Positions 33,513 to 41,385 of a stretch of DNA of 64,000 nt are shown here, piece after piece. The DNA lies in the NCBI RefSeq assembly GCF_013349955.1, contig NZ_JABVXC010000013.1:1-64000 (forward strand), given 5' to 3'. Within the stretch, counting starts at the first letter, position 1. Every line of letters starts with the position of its first letter. A program made the position numbers and the translations under genes. This DNA comes from Onishia taeanensis (GTDB lineage Bacteria; Pseudomonadota; Gammaproteobacteria; Pseudomonadales; Halomonadaceae). The notes under the pieces are model-generated. The model was not told the origin of the DNA. It worked only from the letters and a program-made list of their open reading frames with translations, and made no database searches.

Positions 33513-34802
33513 ATGACCACCTCAGCAGAGCTCTTCGCACAGGCTTGTCGCCACATCCCAGGCGGCGTCAATTCGCCGGTTCGTGCCTTCAAGGGCATGG
33601 ATCGCCCGCCGGTGTTCATCGAACGCGCTCAGGGCGCCTACCTGCATGACGTCGAGGGTAAGCGCTACGTCGACTACGTTGGCTCATGGGGGCCGATGAT
33701 CACCGGTCATGCTGACCCGGACGTGCTGGGCGCGGTGCGTGAGCGTCTCGACATGGGGCTGTCCTTCGGCACCCCGACGGCCATCGAGACCCGCATGGCC
33801 GAGTTGATCTGCGAGATCATGCCGTCCATCGACATGGTGCGCATGACCAACTCGGGTACCGAGGCCACCATGTCGGCGATCCGTCTGGCCCGTGGCTATA
33901 CCGGGCGTGACAAGATCGTGAAGTTCGAGGGTAACTACCATGGCCACTCCGACTCGCTGCTGGTCAAGGCTGGTTCCGGCGCCCTGACCCATGGCGTGCC
34001 GAGCTCGCCGGGGGTGCCGGCTTCGCTTGCCGAGCACACCGTGACCCTGCCGTACAACGATATCGATGCGGTGGAAGATTGCTTTGCAGAAATCGGCGAT
34101 GAAGTGGCCTGTATCATCGTCGAGCCGGTGGCCGGCAACATGAACTGCATTCCGCCGCGGGAGGGCTTTCTCGAGTCGCTTCGCCAGGTCTGCGACCGTC
34201 ATGCCTGCGTGCTGATCTTCGATGAGGTCATGACCGGTTTTCGGGTCGCCAAGGGGGGTGCCCAGGCGCACTTCGGGGTAACCCCGGACCTGACCTGCCT
34301 GGGCAAGATCGTCGGCGGCGGCATGCCGGTGGGTGCCTTTGGCGGCAAGCGTGAGGTAATGGAGCAGCTTTCACCGCTGGGACCGGTCTATCAGGCAGGC
34401 ACCCTGGCCGGCAATCCGTTGGCCATGGCAGCGGGCATCGCTCTGCTGACCAAGATTCAGGAGCCGGGCTTCCATGACGCCCTTACCCAGCGCGTCGATA
34501 CGCTCTGCGATGGCCTACAGGCCCGGGCCGATGCTGCTGGCATCGAAATGATCACCCAACGGGCCGGCGGCATGTTCGGGCTGTTCTTCACCGCCCAGTC
34601 GCAGGTCGATAACTTCGCGCAGGCGACTGCATGCGATGCCGAGGCGTTCCGCCGCTTTTTCTCGTTGATGCTCGACGAGGGAATCTATTTGGCCCCCTCG
34701 GCCTTTGAAGCCGGCTTCATGTCCAACGCCCATACGCCGGAAGACATTCAGGCTACCCTGGATGGCGCCGAGCGTGCCTTTGCCGCCATGAACGAAGCCT
34801 GA
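33513..34802 (+). CDS. hemL: Glutamate-1-semialdehyde 2,1-aminomutase
   Basis: The start is ATG 33513 ([26 protein letters not shown]). The 429-residue PLP enzyme of the C5 haem pathway has the [18 protein letters not shown] segment and the PLP-lysine motif [17 protein letters not shown] (K about 265). It converts glutamate semialdehyde to 5-aminolevulinate. Three DnaA boxes precede it, and a fused APH/kinase gene follows 12 nt later. Confidence 0.98.
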   Translation: MTTSAELFAQACRHIPGGVNSPVRAFKGMDRPPVFIERAQGAYLHDVEGKRYVDYVGSWGPMITGHADPDVLGAVRERLDMGLSFGTPTAIETRMAELICEIMPSIDMVRMTNSGTEATMSAIRLARGYTGRDKIVKFEGNYHGHSDSLLVKAGSGALTHGVPSSPGVPASLAEHTVTLPYNDIDAVEDCFAEIGDEVACIIVEPVAGNMNCIPPREGFLESLRQVCDRHACVLIFDEVMTGFRVAKGGAQAHFGVTPDLTCLGKIVGGGMPVGAFGGKREVMEQLSPLGPVYQAGTLAGNPLAMAAGIALLTKIQEPGFHDALTQRVDTLCDGLQARADAAGIEMITQRAGGMFGLFFTAQSQVDNFAQATACDAEAFRRFFSLMLDEGIYLAPSAFEAGFMSNAHTPEDIQATLDGAERAFAAMNEA

Positions 34803-34814
34803 GGAGGCATCTCG

Positions 34815-36383
34815 GTGAGCGATGTCATGATTCAGGCCCTCCGCCAGGCGGCCTGCTACGAGCATCCGGTAGGCGATATCGAGATTCACGAGACCCATAT
34901 CTCATGGATCCTGCTGACCGGCGACTATGCCTACAAGATCAAGAAGCCGGTCGATTTCGGCAGCTTCCTGGATTTTTCGACCCTGGAGAAACGCCGCGCA
35001 CTATGCGAGCAGGAGGTGCGCCTCAATCGGCGCCTGGCGCCGAGCCTGTACCTGGACGTGGTGCCGATCTGTGGCTCGCCCGAGGATCCTCGCCTCAACG
35101 GGGACGGTGTGCCTTTCGAATATGCGGTGAAGATGCGCCAGTTCAGCAATCGCCACCTGTTCAGCAGCCTGCAGGCCGAAGGTGAGCTGTCGATGGAGCT
35201 GCTCGACGATCTGGTCGATCAACTGGTGGATTTTCACGAGCAGGCGGCTAGGGTGGAGGCGACGAGCCACCATGGGAGTGCCGAGTCAACTCGCGAGATC
35301 GTCGCCCGGGAGTTCTTGTTGATTGGCGAGCGGCTGCCTGGCCATGATGATGGCGAGCGGCTGAAGGCGCTACAGGAGCGTGTCAACGAAATGGAAGCGC
35401 GGTTGGCACCGGTGTTTGCCGAGCGCCATCGCGAAGGTTTCGTTCGCGAGACGCATGGGGATATTCATCTGGGCAACGCGGTGCGCCATCAGGGCCGGGC
35501 GCTGCTGTTTGATGGCATCGAGTTCAATGATGCCCTGCGCTGGAACGATGTCGGCTGTGACCTGGCCTTCCTGTTGATGGATCTGGAAGCCCGCGGCGAG
35601 CTAATGCTGGCCCGCCATGCGCTGAATCGTTACCTGGAGCTCTCAGGCGATTATGCGCTGGTGCGGGTACTGGACTACTACAAAATCTATCGGGCCCTGG
35701 TGCGTGCCAAGGTCGCTATGCTGCGCTATGCCGAACCCGACCTAACCGATGATGAGCGAGCATCGCTTTGGTCTGAGTACCAGCGCCATCTCTTGCTGGC
35801 CGAAGGCTATAGCGAGTTCCGCTTTCCCTATCTACTGATTGGCGTCGGTGTCTCGGGTAGTGGCAAGAGCCGTTTCACCGGCGAAATGGTCAGGCGTCTG
35901 GGCGGCGTGCGTCTGCGCTCCGATGTCGAGCGTAAGCGCCTGTTCGGATTCGCTCCACAGGCGGATAGTCGGCAAGAGGGTGTGGATATCTATACCCCGG
36001 AGGCGACCGAGCGGACCTACCGGCACCTGGCGCATATCAGCGGCACTCTGTTCGAAGCGGGGCTGTCGGTGTGTATCGATGCCACCTGTCTGAAGCAATC
36101 GCAGCGTGACCTGTTGGCGGATCAGGCCGAGGCCCGAGGACTGGCGGTGTTGATCATCAGTTTCGAGGCAGACGAGGCTACCCTGCGGTCACGCATCGAG
36201 AAGCGTGCACGACTGGGGGGCGATCCATCCGAGGCGAGCCTCTCGGTGCTCGAGCGGCAGCTCAAGCACTTTGAGCCTTTCAGCGAAGAGGAACGCCACC
36301 ATTTGGTTCATTTGGACACCACCGCCGGAAATGCCAGCGAGACGCTGGCGGAACTGATCCATCAGCATATGAATAAGCTCTGA
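34815..36383 (+). CDS. Fused aminoglycoside-phosphotransferase-like / P-loop kinase protein
   Basis: The start is GTG 34815, with GAGGAGG 7 nt upstream, giving 522 residues. The N-terminal two thirds resemble an APH/choline-kinase fold with HGDIHLGN (catalytic loop, about residue 214) and DGIEFNDALRWNDVGCDLAFL. The C-terminal third is a P-loop kinase with GVGVSGSGKSRF (about residue 348). This architecture is widespread in Proteobacteria as an uncharacterised conserved protein. It should not be read as an antibiotic-resistance gene. Its substrate is unknown. It probably shares the hemL transcript. Confidence 0.82.
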   Translation: MSDVMIQALRQAACYEHPVGDIEIHETHISWILLTGDYAYKIKKPVDFGSFLDFSTLEKRRALCEQEVRLNRRLAPSLYLDVVPICGSPEDPRLNGDGVPFEYAVKMRQFSNRHLFSSLQAEGELSMELLDDLVDQLVDFHEQAARVEATSHHGSAESTREIVAREFLLIGERLPGHDDGERLKALQERVNEMEARLAPVFAERHREGFVRETHGDIHLGNAVRHQGRALLFDGIEFNDALRWNDVGCDLAFLLMDLEARGELMLARHALNRYLELSGDYALVRVLDYYKIYRALVRAKVAMLRYAEPDLTDDERASLWSEYQRHLLLAEGYSEFRFPYLLIGVGVSGSGKSRFTGEMVRRLGGVRLRSDVERKRLFGFAPQADSRQEGVDIYTPEATERTYRHLAHISGTLFEAGLSVCIDATCLKQSQRDLLADQAEARGLAVLIISFEADEATLRSRIEKRARLGGDPSEASLSVLERQLKHFEPFSEEERHHLVHLDTTAGNASETLAELIHQHMNKL

Positions 36384-36732
36384 AGCGCCCGCCCCAAGAA
36401 GTCGTCGTATGCCTATTTACAAAAGGATACGACGTACTTCACTGCATTGTTTCCACTAGATTTTCCCCTCTTCTCCCGTGTTTATTCGGTGCTTGGATTG
36501 CCCAGTGCCGGCTTTTTGTATCACCAATGCATCACTGGCGATAACACCTTAATTGATTGAATTTAAAAACAAATCTGTCTAATTCCTGAGCTTTTCCCAG
36601 GGAGTGTTGCAAGGATGAAACACTTTCCAAGCCATCTGACCGCCGCTTTGTAAAACCATGTTGTGGCGCTCCGGGCTACCGCTATTTTATTTCCTGATAC
36701 TTACAGTGTTTTACAAACCGTTTCACAAAAAC
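36384..36732 (+). promoter_or_regulatory. Long upstream control region of the Gly-rich secretion cluster
   Basis: No gene is seen. The region is AT-richer than its left flank. A separated inverted pair TTTGTAAAAC (36647-36656) and GTTTTACAAA (36708-36717), with related TTTACAAAA near 36416 and TTTCACAAAA at 36721, are candidate binding sites for the enhancer-binding or LuxR-type regulators encoded at 41.4-43.6 kb. Confidence 0.5.
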
Positions 36733-36747
36733 TGGCACGCATTATGC
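36733..36747 (+). promoter_or_regulatory. Sigma-54 (RpoN) type promoter
   Basis: TGGCACGCATTATGC matches the -24/-12 consensus (TGGCACG-N4-TTGC) with one mismatch in TTGC. It has exactly 10 nt between the invariant GG and GC. It lies 115 nt upstream of the first cluster gene, and the cluster itself encodes a sigma-54 enhancer-binding protein with an intact GAFTGA loop. Confidence 0.8.
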
Positions 36748-36862
36748 CCTGTAAATAACGACTGCGAATGAATGTCGCCAGCCACTGACCGCTACCGGTT
36801 CTTTGACGAGTCATGGTTCGCAGCGAGAAGCAAGGGATCATATCCAGAGTGGAGAAACGGTC

Positions 36863-37990
36863 ATGAAGAACTATGTAATCGCAGGTACATCAATGCTGGC
36901 CCTGGTGATGGCAATTTCGGCTGCACATGCCAACCCGAGTGCTGGCGTTGCCGACAAAGCAGACCAGACGGTTCATTCAACCGCCTTGTCGGTAGGTGGT
37001 AGCAGCGGCAGTGCCAACGGGGGCAGTGGGTTCGGGATGGGATGGGGCGGCAGCTCCTCAGGCGGTGACGCCGATAACAGCCTGGACCTGGACGATGACA
37101 ATACCTCTTCAGGCATGAATGCCGGCGCTGGTGGTACTGCTGGTGCTGGTGCAGGTTCCGGTACCGGCGGCGCTGGCGGATCTACCGGTCGTGGTGGTGA
37201 CGCTTGGTCCATGAGCGAATCCTACAACACCTCTACCAGCGTGATCTCGCTGCAGGAGATGAGCTCCAAGGTGACAGGGGCTCGTATCAATGTCACCGGC
37301 GGTGCTGGGGCTGGTGGTGGTGCAGGCGCTGCTAGCGGTGATGCCGGTGCCATTAGCGTGGGTCTGGGTGCTGGCGGTGCTGGCGGAAACGGTAACGGTG
37401 GCAACAGCGGTTATGCCGATGCCAATGGCGGCGACGGTGATGATGGCGGCAATGCCACTGGGCTGGGCGCAGGCTTGGGTCTGGGGGCAGGCGGCGAGGC
37501 TGATTCAGCAGCCGGCTCCGGTTCGATGGCTGGTGGCTTTGCTTCAAACTATAACGACGATCTGGATGATGATAATACCCAGAGCACAGCGGCAAGCTCC
37601 ACGTCATCATCTAGCGCGACTGCGGGCAATGCTACTGCCGGCGACGGCACCGGTGCTGGATCTGGCACAGGCTCCGGTACTGGCGGGGCCGGCGGTAACG
37701 GCGCTGCTGCCACGGCTTCTACCGGCAGCGGTGGTGCAGGCAACGGCGGTGGCGGCGGTGGCGGCACCGGTACTGGTGGAGCCGCAACGGCCGCTACCGG
37801 TAACGGCGGAGCTGGTGGCGCCGGCGGCGCTGGTGGAGCGGCTCTGCTGAGCACCGGAGCAGCCAACGTTAGTGTTGCGGCTGGCAACTTCGGTGGCATC
37901 GCCAACATGAACGTCTCAACCGGGATCTACAACTCCCAACTGGCCGGGACCAATGTGGCAGCGCACAGCAACGTCAGCATCGGCAACTGA
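36863..37990 (+). CDS. Secreted Gly/Ala-rich protein, candidate surface-fibre (amyloid-like) major subunit
   Basis: The start is ATG 36863 (GGAGA upstream), giving 375 residues. I do not recognise a named family with certainty. The signal peptide MKNYVIAGTSMLALVMAISA ends near AHA at residue 23. Low-complexity GAGG/GTGG blocks occupy about 46-115, 145-225 and 255-330. They are punctuated by two acidic units, SLDLDDDNT (73-81) and DDLDDDNT (232-239). An internal SLQEMSSKVTG (129-139) matches a motif in the other secreted proteins of the cluster. The C-terminus (335-375, with MNVSTGIYNSQLAG) resembles that of the next gene product. It is first behind the sigma-54 promoter. Fap-like subunit function is inference. 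Confidence 0.75.
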   Translation: MKNYVIAGTSMLALVMAISAAHANPSAGVADKADQTVHSTALSVGGSSGSANGGSGFGMGWGGSSSGGDADNSLDLDDDNTSSGMNAGAGGTAGAGAGSGTGGAGGSTGRGGDAWSMSESYNTSTSVISLQEMSSKVTGARINVTGGAGAGGGAGAASGDAGAISVGLGAGGAGGNGNGGNSGYADANGGDGDDGGNATGLGAGLGLGAGGEADSAAGSGSMAGGFASNYNDDLDDDNTQSTAASSTSSSSATAGNATAGDGTGAGSGTGSGTGGAGGNGAAATASTGSGGAGNGGGGGGGTGTGGAATAATGNGGAGGAGGAGGAALLSTGAANVSVAAGNFGGIANMNVSTGIYNSQLAGTNVAAHSNVSIGN

Positions 37991-38054
37991 GGGTTGGGTT
38001 CGACCGACATGACATAAGGTCGGGATGAACTCCTCCTGAGCAGTAATGGTTAAC

Positions 38055-38080
38055 GGCTGGCGGGGCTTGCTCCGCCAGCC
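38055..38080 (+). terminator. Intercistronic hairpin after the Gly-rich subunit gene
   Basis: A 9-bp perfect stem (GGCTGGCGG / CCGCCAGCC) with an 8-nt loop lies in the spacer before the second cluster gene and lacks a U-tract. It may stabilise the upstream mRNA or cause partial termination, favouring the first gene; this is inference. Confidence 0.6.
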
Positions 38081-38121
38081 TGTTGCTCATCACGAGTTTT
38101 CATAGCAAGGAGTGCCAGGCC

Positions 38122-38526
38122 ATGTGCGCAGTCCGTATCTTTTTGCCTCGGTACAAAGCAATTCTCATCGCTGCCGGGCTAATCGCTGCTGCCGGTATGA
38201 GTCAATTGAGTTATGCCGACACCTCCGTCTCATCTACCGCTACCGGCTTCGATGATAGTAATAGTCTCGACATGGAAGAAATGCAGCAAGAAAGAGGCCG
38301 CGAGGGCATTAACCTTACCAATGTCCAGAGTATTCAGAATATTGATACATCGGTGGACACGACCAGTTTCAATGTTTCCGGAGATGTGGTGACCGGTAAT
38401 GTAAACATCCAGCCAGACTCGCTAAATAGTTACAGCGGTGTAGGTGTGTTCAATATCACGACGGGTAATGCCAATGCCGTAAGTGGTGCAGTAGGTATTA
38501 GTGTTTACATCGCAAACCCCCAGTGA
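38122..38526 (+). CDS. Small secreted protein sharing the C-terminal module of the Gly-rich protein (candidate minor subunit/nucleator)
   Basis: AAGGAG at 38106 supports ATG 38122, giving 134 residues with a signal peptide ending SYA near residue 32. An acidic FDDSNSLDMEEMQQERGRE (43-61) recalls the acidic and LxEM motifs of the preceding protein. The C-terminus has VFNITTGNANAVSGAVG (109-125), matching MNVSTGIYNSQLAG of the Gly-rich subunit. It has no Gly-rich region. The relation of long and short subunits recalls fibre major and minor (nucleator) pairs, but no family was recognised. Confidence 0.72.
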   Translation: MCAVRIFLPRYKAILIAAGLIAAAGMSQLSYADTSVSSTATGFDDSNSLDMEEMQQERGREGINLTNVQSIQNIDTSVDTTSFNVSGDVVTGNVNIQPDSLNSYSGVGVFNITTGNANAVSGAVGISVYIANPQ

Positions 38527-38575
38527 TGCTTGCGCCATTGATTGCTAGTGATGATATCAAAAGGGGGAGAGTTTG

Positions 38576-39274
38576 ATGTCGATGTTTTTTCGTTCAGCCG
38601 CGATAGCAGCCTTTTTGAGCCTAGCGACTCAGCCGGCTTGGGCAGGGCCAGTGACGATTGTCAGTCCCTTTGGCTCTTTTAATGTCAAAGCTGAAAGTCT
38701 CAATGAGTTACGTTGGGAAAGCGTGGTACGTCAGCAGTATGACTTCAGTTGTGGTTCCGCTGCCGTCGCGACACTGCTGACTTATCATTATGAGCGTCCT
38801 ACTTCCGAAGCTGAAGTTTTTGAATCGATGATTAATCGTGGCGATGCGGACAAGATTCGTACCTATGGTTTTTCCATGCTTGACATGAAGCAGTATCTGG
38901 ATTCACAGGGTCTTAATTCCGATGGTTTCCGTGTGAAGCTAGAAGACTTTATCGGCATTGGACTACCTGCCATTACTCTAATCAATACCGGCGGATACAA
39001 GCACTTCGTGGTGATCAAGGGAATGGACGACGGTAATGTACTGGTTGGTGATCCAGCGGTTGGCACTGTGGTGGTTCCCAAGGAACATTTCGAGACGTTA
39101 TGGACCGGAACCGTGCTAGGCGCTCGTGAAGACATGCTGCTGGCAAAACAGTATTTCAATAATGATCGTGATTGGCAGGTTAGGCCGAATTCTCCTCTCC
39201 AGCGAGGTATGCAGCGCTCGGCCATTGGTTCGGCCATGTTGCCTCTGCCGGGTCGCAATGAGCTGGGTCGCTAG
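38576..39274 (+). CDS. Periplasmic C39-family cysteine protease (FapD-like)
   Basis: GGGGGAG precedes ATG 38576, giving 232 residues with a signal peptide ending AWA at residue 23. The C39 papain-like core has oxyanion Q53 and nucleophile C59 (QQYDFSCGSAAVATLL), H143 (YKHFVVIKG) and D159 (VGDPAVG), so all catalytic residues are present. C39 domains usually cut leader peptides at double-glycine sites and are fused to ABC transporters. Here the domain stands alone, as in FapD of the Pseudomonas fap operon. It likely processes or licenses the neighbouring secreted proteins. Confidence 0.85.
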   Translation: MSMFFRSAAIAAFLSLATQPAWAGPVTIVSPFGSFNVKAESLNELRWESVVRQQYDFSCGSAAVATLLTYHYERPTSEAEVFESMINRGDADKIRTYGFSMLDMKQYLDSQGLNSDGFRVKLEDFIGIGLPAITLINTGGYKHFVVIKGMDDGNVLVGDPAVGTVVVPKEHFETLWTGTVLGAREDMLLAKQYFNNDRDWQVRPNSPLQRGMQRSAIGSAMLPLPGRNELGR

Positions 39275-39355
39275 TTATCGAAGCCTTAACCGGCTTTTGA
39301 CTAGGTCCTATACTATTTAGCAATGGTTGGTTTATCACCACAGGAGTGGCAAACC

Positions 39356-40009
39356 ATGGAAGCGTCAAGGAGCATCAAGAAGGGGAGCTGTTGCAAGGTG
39401 CATGGAGCTGCCCTCACTGCGTTGGTAGTAGCAGGCCTGGTGTTGGTGCCTGGCACAGTGGAAGCAGAAAGCTTGATTCTAAGTGAGGCGGCTGCATCAC
39501 CGCTCAATGAAGATATCTATACGCACTCCCATGCGGATGTCATCCCCTTGGATGACATGGAAGAACTGCGTGGCGGCTTTTCGATTGGTGGTGTTGATGT
39601 GGACTTCGGTGCCACCTTGCAGACCAAAATCGACGGCATGGTTCGTATGCAGACGCAATTAGCATTTAGCCAGGCCGGCATCAATGTCGTCTCAGAGGAA
39701 ACTACCTACCTGTCGCCAAATGCCACGAGTATCAGCCCTAATGGTACATCTGTTACCCAGGTTGCTCCGAAGACATTCAATCTGGCAGGGCTTGCAGATT
39801 TTTCCGGGGTGGCTTTTTCCGACGCTGGAAGTTTCACGGCGGCGCTTCATAATATCACCCGAAATGCCATTATCAGTACCGTTGTAAGCAATGGTTCCGG
39901 ACAGAATATTTCTCAGAGTATTGACGTCAGTGTGACGTTGAGAAATGCTGAAGCACTTCAATCCTCACAGACACAGTCCGCCATTATGCGTTCATTCAGG
40001 AGTTTTTAG
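39356..40009 (+). CDS. Secreted protein with a double-glycine-like motif, cluster-associated, unknown function
   Basis: AGGAG supports ATG 39356, giving 217 residues. A long signal region ends near VEA (residue 37). PLDDMEELRGG (64-74) closely resembles the double-glycine leader motif cut by C39 proteases, and FSIGGVDVDFGATLQTK follows. The rest is Ser/Thr/Asn-rich and beta-prone with no Gly-rich repeats. It is the last gene of the plus-strand unit. It may be a minor fibre component or an exported partner comparable in position to FapE; no family was recognised. Confidence 0.68.
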   Translation: MEASRSIKKGSCCKVHGAALTALVVAGLVLVPGTVEAESLILSEAAASPLNEDIYTHSHADVIPLDDMEELRGGFSIGGVDVDFGATLQTKIDGMVRMQTQLAFSQAGINVVSEETTYLSPNATSISPNGTSVTQVAPKTFNLAGLADFSGVAFSDAGSFTAALHNITRNAIISTVVSNGSGQNISQSIDVSVTLRNAEALQSSQTQSAIMRSFRSF

Positions 40010-40032
40010 AGATTTTATTTAATTTTATATAT

Positions 40033-40064
40033 TAAAAAGGCCTTCATTGAAGGCCTTTTATTTT
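40033..40064. terminator. Bidirectional terminator between convergent cluster genes
   Basis: AAAAGGCCTTC / GAAGGCCTTTT form a perfect stem around a 4-nt loop. T-rich sequence follows on the plus strand and T-runs follow on the minus strand. Confidence 0.9.
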
Positions 40065-40091
40065 ACAGTACGGCTTTTAAAAACCAGTTGT

Positions 40092-41168
40092 TTAGAAAAC
40101 ATCAAAACCAAAAGGCGCGCGTAGTGTCAGTGTAGTGTCGGGAGCATCTTCAGTGACACCGAACTCAAGGTTTAAACTTAGGGCGACATCCGGATCAATT
40201 TGGTAAGACCACCCGAGTAGCATAGAGCCGACATTTAAAGATTCAGCCGTTTGTGTGGTCTTAATCCCGGTATCAGGGTCTGTAAACTCAGTATCTGTCT
40301 CACCAATGAAATCATTCTTATAGCCTATCGTGAAGGAAGACTTCTGGTTGATGGCGTAGGCCATGCCAAAACTCATGCGTATAGCATCACCGGGGTCCAC
40401 TTCACCGATGACAAATTCACCGATCCTTTCATTAACATCTTTCTTGAGGTTAATAAGATAGCCGATGTTAGCGAAGTAGATGGCCGGGTCTGATGGAAAC
40501 AGGATGGTCAGGCTGGGCTCAATGGAATGGAAGCCTGAGCCTGTGGCCAGCTCCCGCTCTATACCATCATCGGTACGATCTATCTCGAAGGGGCTCTTGC
40601 CCGTTGTTGACTTGTAGCGCAGGTTGCCGACGTAGAAGGGACCACCATCGAGGTTACGATTGAGCTGATAGTGGGCAGCAACTTCAATATCACCCAAGCC
40701 ATCGCCGGAGAGAGAGCGTGATTGATCAAATGAGGGTTCAACTTCTGCAATGGTAGTAGTAACCGTATCCTCACGATAGACATAGGGAACCTTGAGCTCG
40801 AGCTCCAGTCGATTGGTCACCCCCAGGCGCCCTGTCAGCGACGTCGTCCAGGTATCCCGATCAACATCTTCGGCATTCAAGGCGCCGATCAGCAGGGTGC
40901 TGAGTATTTCGACACCGCGGAAGGTCAGTCGATTGACGCTGGAGTGTGAGTATTGGAATTCAGGCTCTAGTACAAACCGACCTTGAGGCGTCAGTACCCC
41001 ACCTATATCGGGAATTGCCTGGATTTCTGGCTGTTTTTCCTGTGCAGGAGGCGGCTGGCCGACCTGCTCCATGTTCTGATCGTCAGATGTCTGGGCGTAT
41101 GAGGATCCAGCCACCATCATTGTTAGCAGACTGGGTAAAATGATTACCCTTTTGGTCATCTCGTGCAT
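40092..41168 (-). CDS. Outer-membrane beta-barrel protein, candidate export pore of the cluster
   Basis: GAGGGG upstream of ATG 41168 sets the start (358 residues); the signal peptide ends SYA at residue 25. A 40-residue Gln/Pro-rich linker precedes alternating amphipathic strands such as RFVLEPEFQYSHSS, RLELELKVPYVYR and LGDIEVAAHYQLN. The protein ends in Phe (APFGFDVF), as outer-membrane barrels do. The pattern matches transporter-like barrels of the phenol-degradation MetA type. Its place beside the C39 protease suggests a FapF-like role in exporting the fibre subunits; that is inference. Confidence 0.75.
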   Translation of the reverse strand: MHEMTKRVIILPSLLTMMVAGSSYAQTSDDQNMEQVGQPPPAQEKQPEIQAIPDIGGVLTPQGRFVLEPEFQYSHSSVNRLTFRGVEILSTLLIGALNAEDVDRDTWTTSLTGRLGVTNRLELELKVPYVYREDTVTTTIAEVEPSFDQSRSLSGDGLGDIEVAAHYQLNRNLDGGPFYVGNLRYKSTTGKSPFEIDRTDDGIERELATGSGFHSIEPSLTILFPSDPAIYFANIGYLINLKKDVNERIGEFVIGEVDPGDAIRMSFGMAYAINQKSSFTIGYKNDFIGETDTEFTDPDTGIKTTQTAESLNVGSMLLGWSYQIDPDVALSLNLEFGVTEDAPDTTLTLRAPFGFDVF

Positions 41169-41212
41169 AGTCGTCCCCTCGCTTTTTAGCCCCTTTGACC
41201 CCAACAATGTGT

Positions 41213-41232
41213 TGATCGATTGATCTCGATCA
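41213..41232. promoter_or_regulatory. Inverted repeat upstream of the barrel gene
   Basis: TGATCGA and TCGATCA are separated by 6 nt, 45-64 nt upstream of the barrel start on the minus strand. It is a candidate operator. The rest of the 217-bp spacer (41169-41385) shows nothing else I can name. Confidence 0.4.
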
Positions 41233-41385
41233 TGTTGGTTTACTCGTATCAGGTATGATGTGCCAGCTAATGATGAGTGCTTATTTTCTTACCTACCCAT
41301 AGGCAAGCTTAGTGCATCTATAGCCGGCCTCAAGAAATTTGCGTTCAGGATAAAAAAATATTGTGAGTAATGAGTTGCCTACCCG

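Noticed and set aside
34815..36383. Aminoglycoside resistance gene
   Set aside because: The APH-like fold is fused to a P-loop kinase in a housekeeping context; this architecture is not a known resistance determinant.
37100..37860. GGTGGTGCTGGC-type repeats considered as a CRISPR or satellite array
   Set aside because: They are irregular codon-level repeats encoding Gly/Ala in one continuous frame; no unique spacers.
39451..39465. TGGCACAGTGGAAGC as a second sigma-54 promoter
   Set aside because: Spacing fits but the -12 element is AAGC rather than TTGC and it lies in the signal-peptide codons of the fourth cluster gene.
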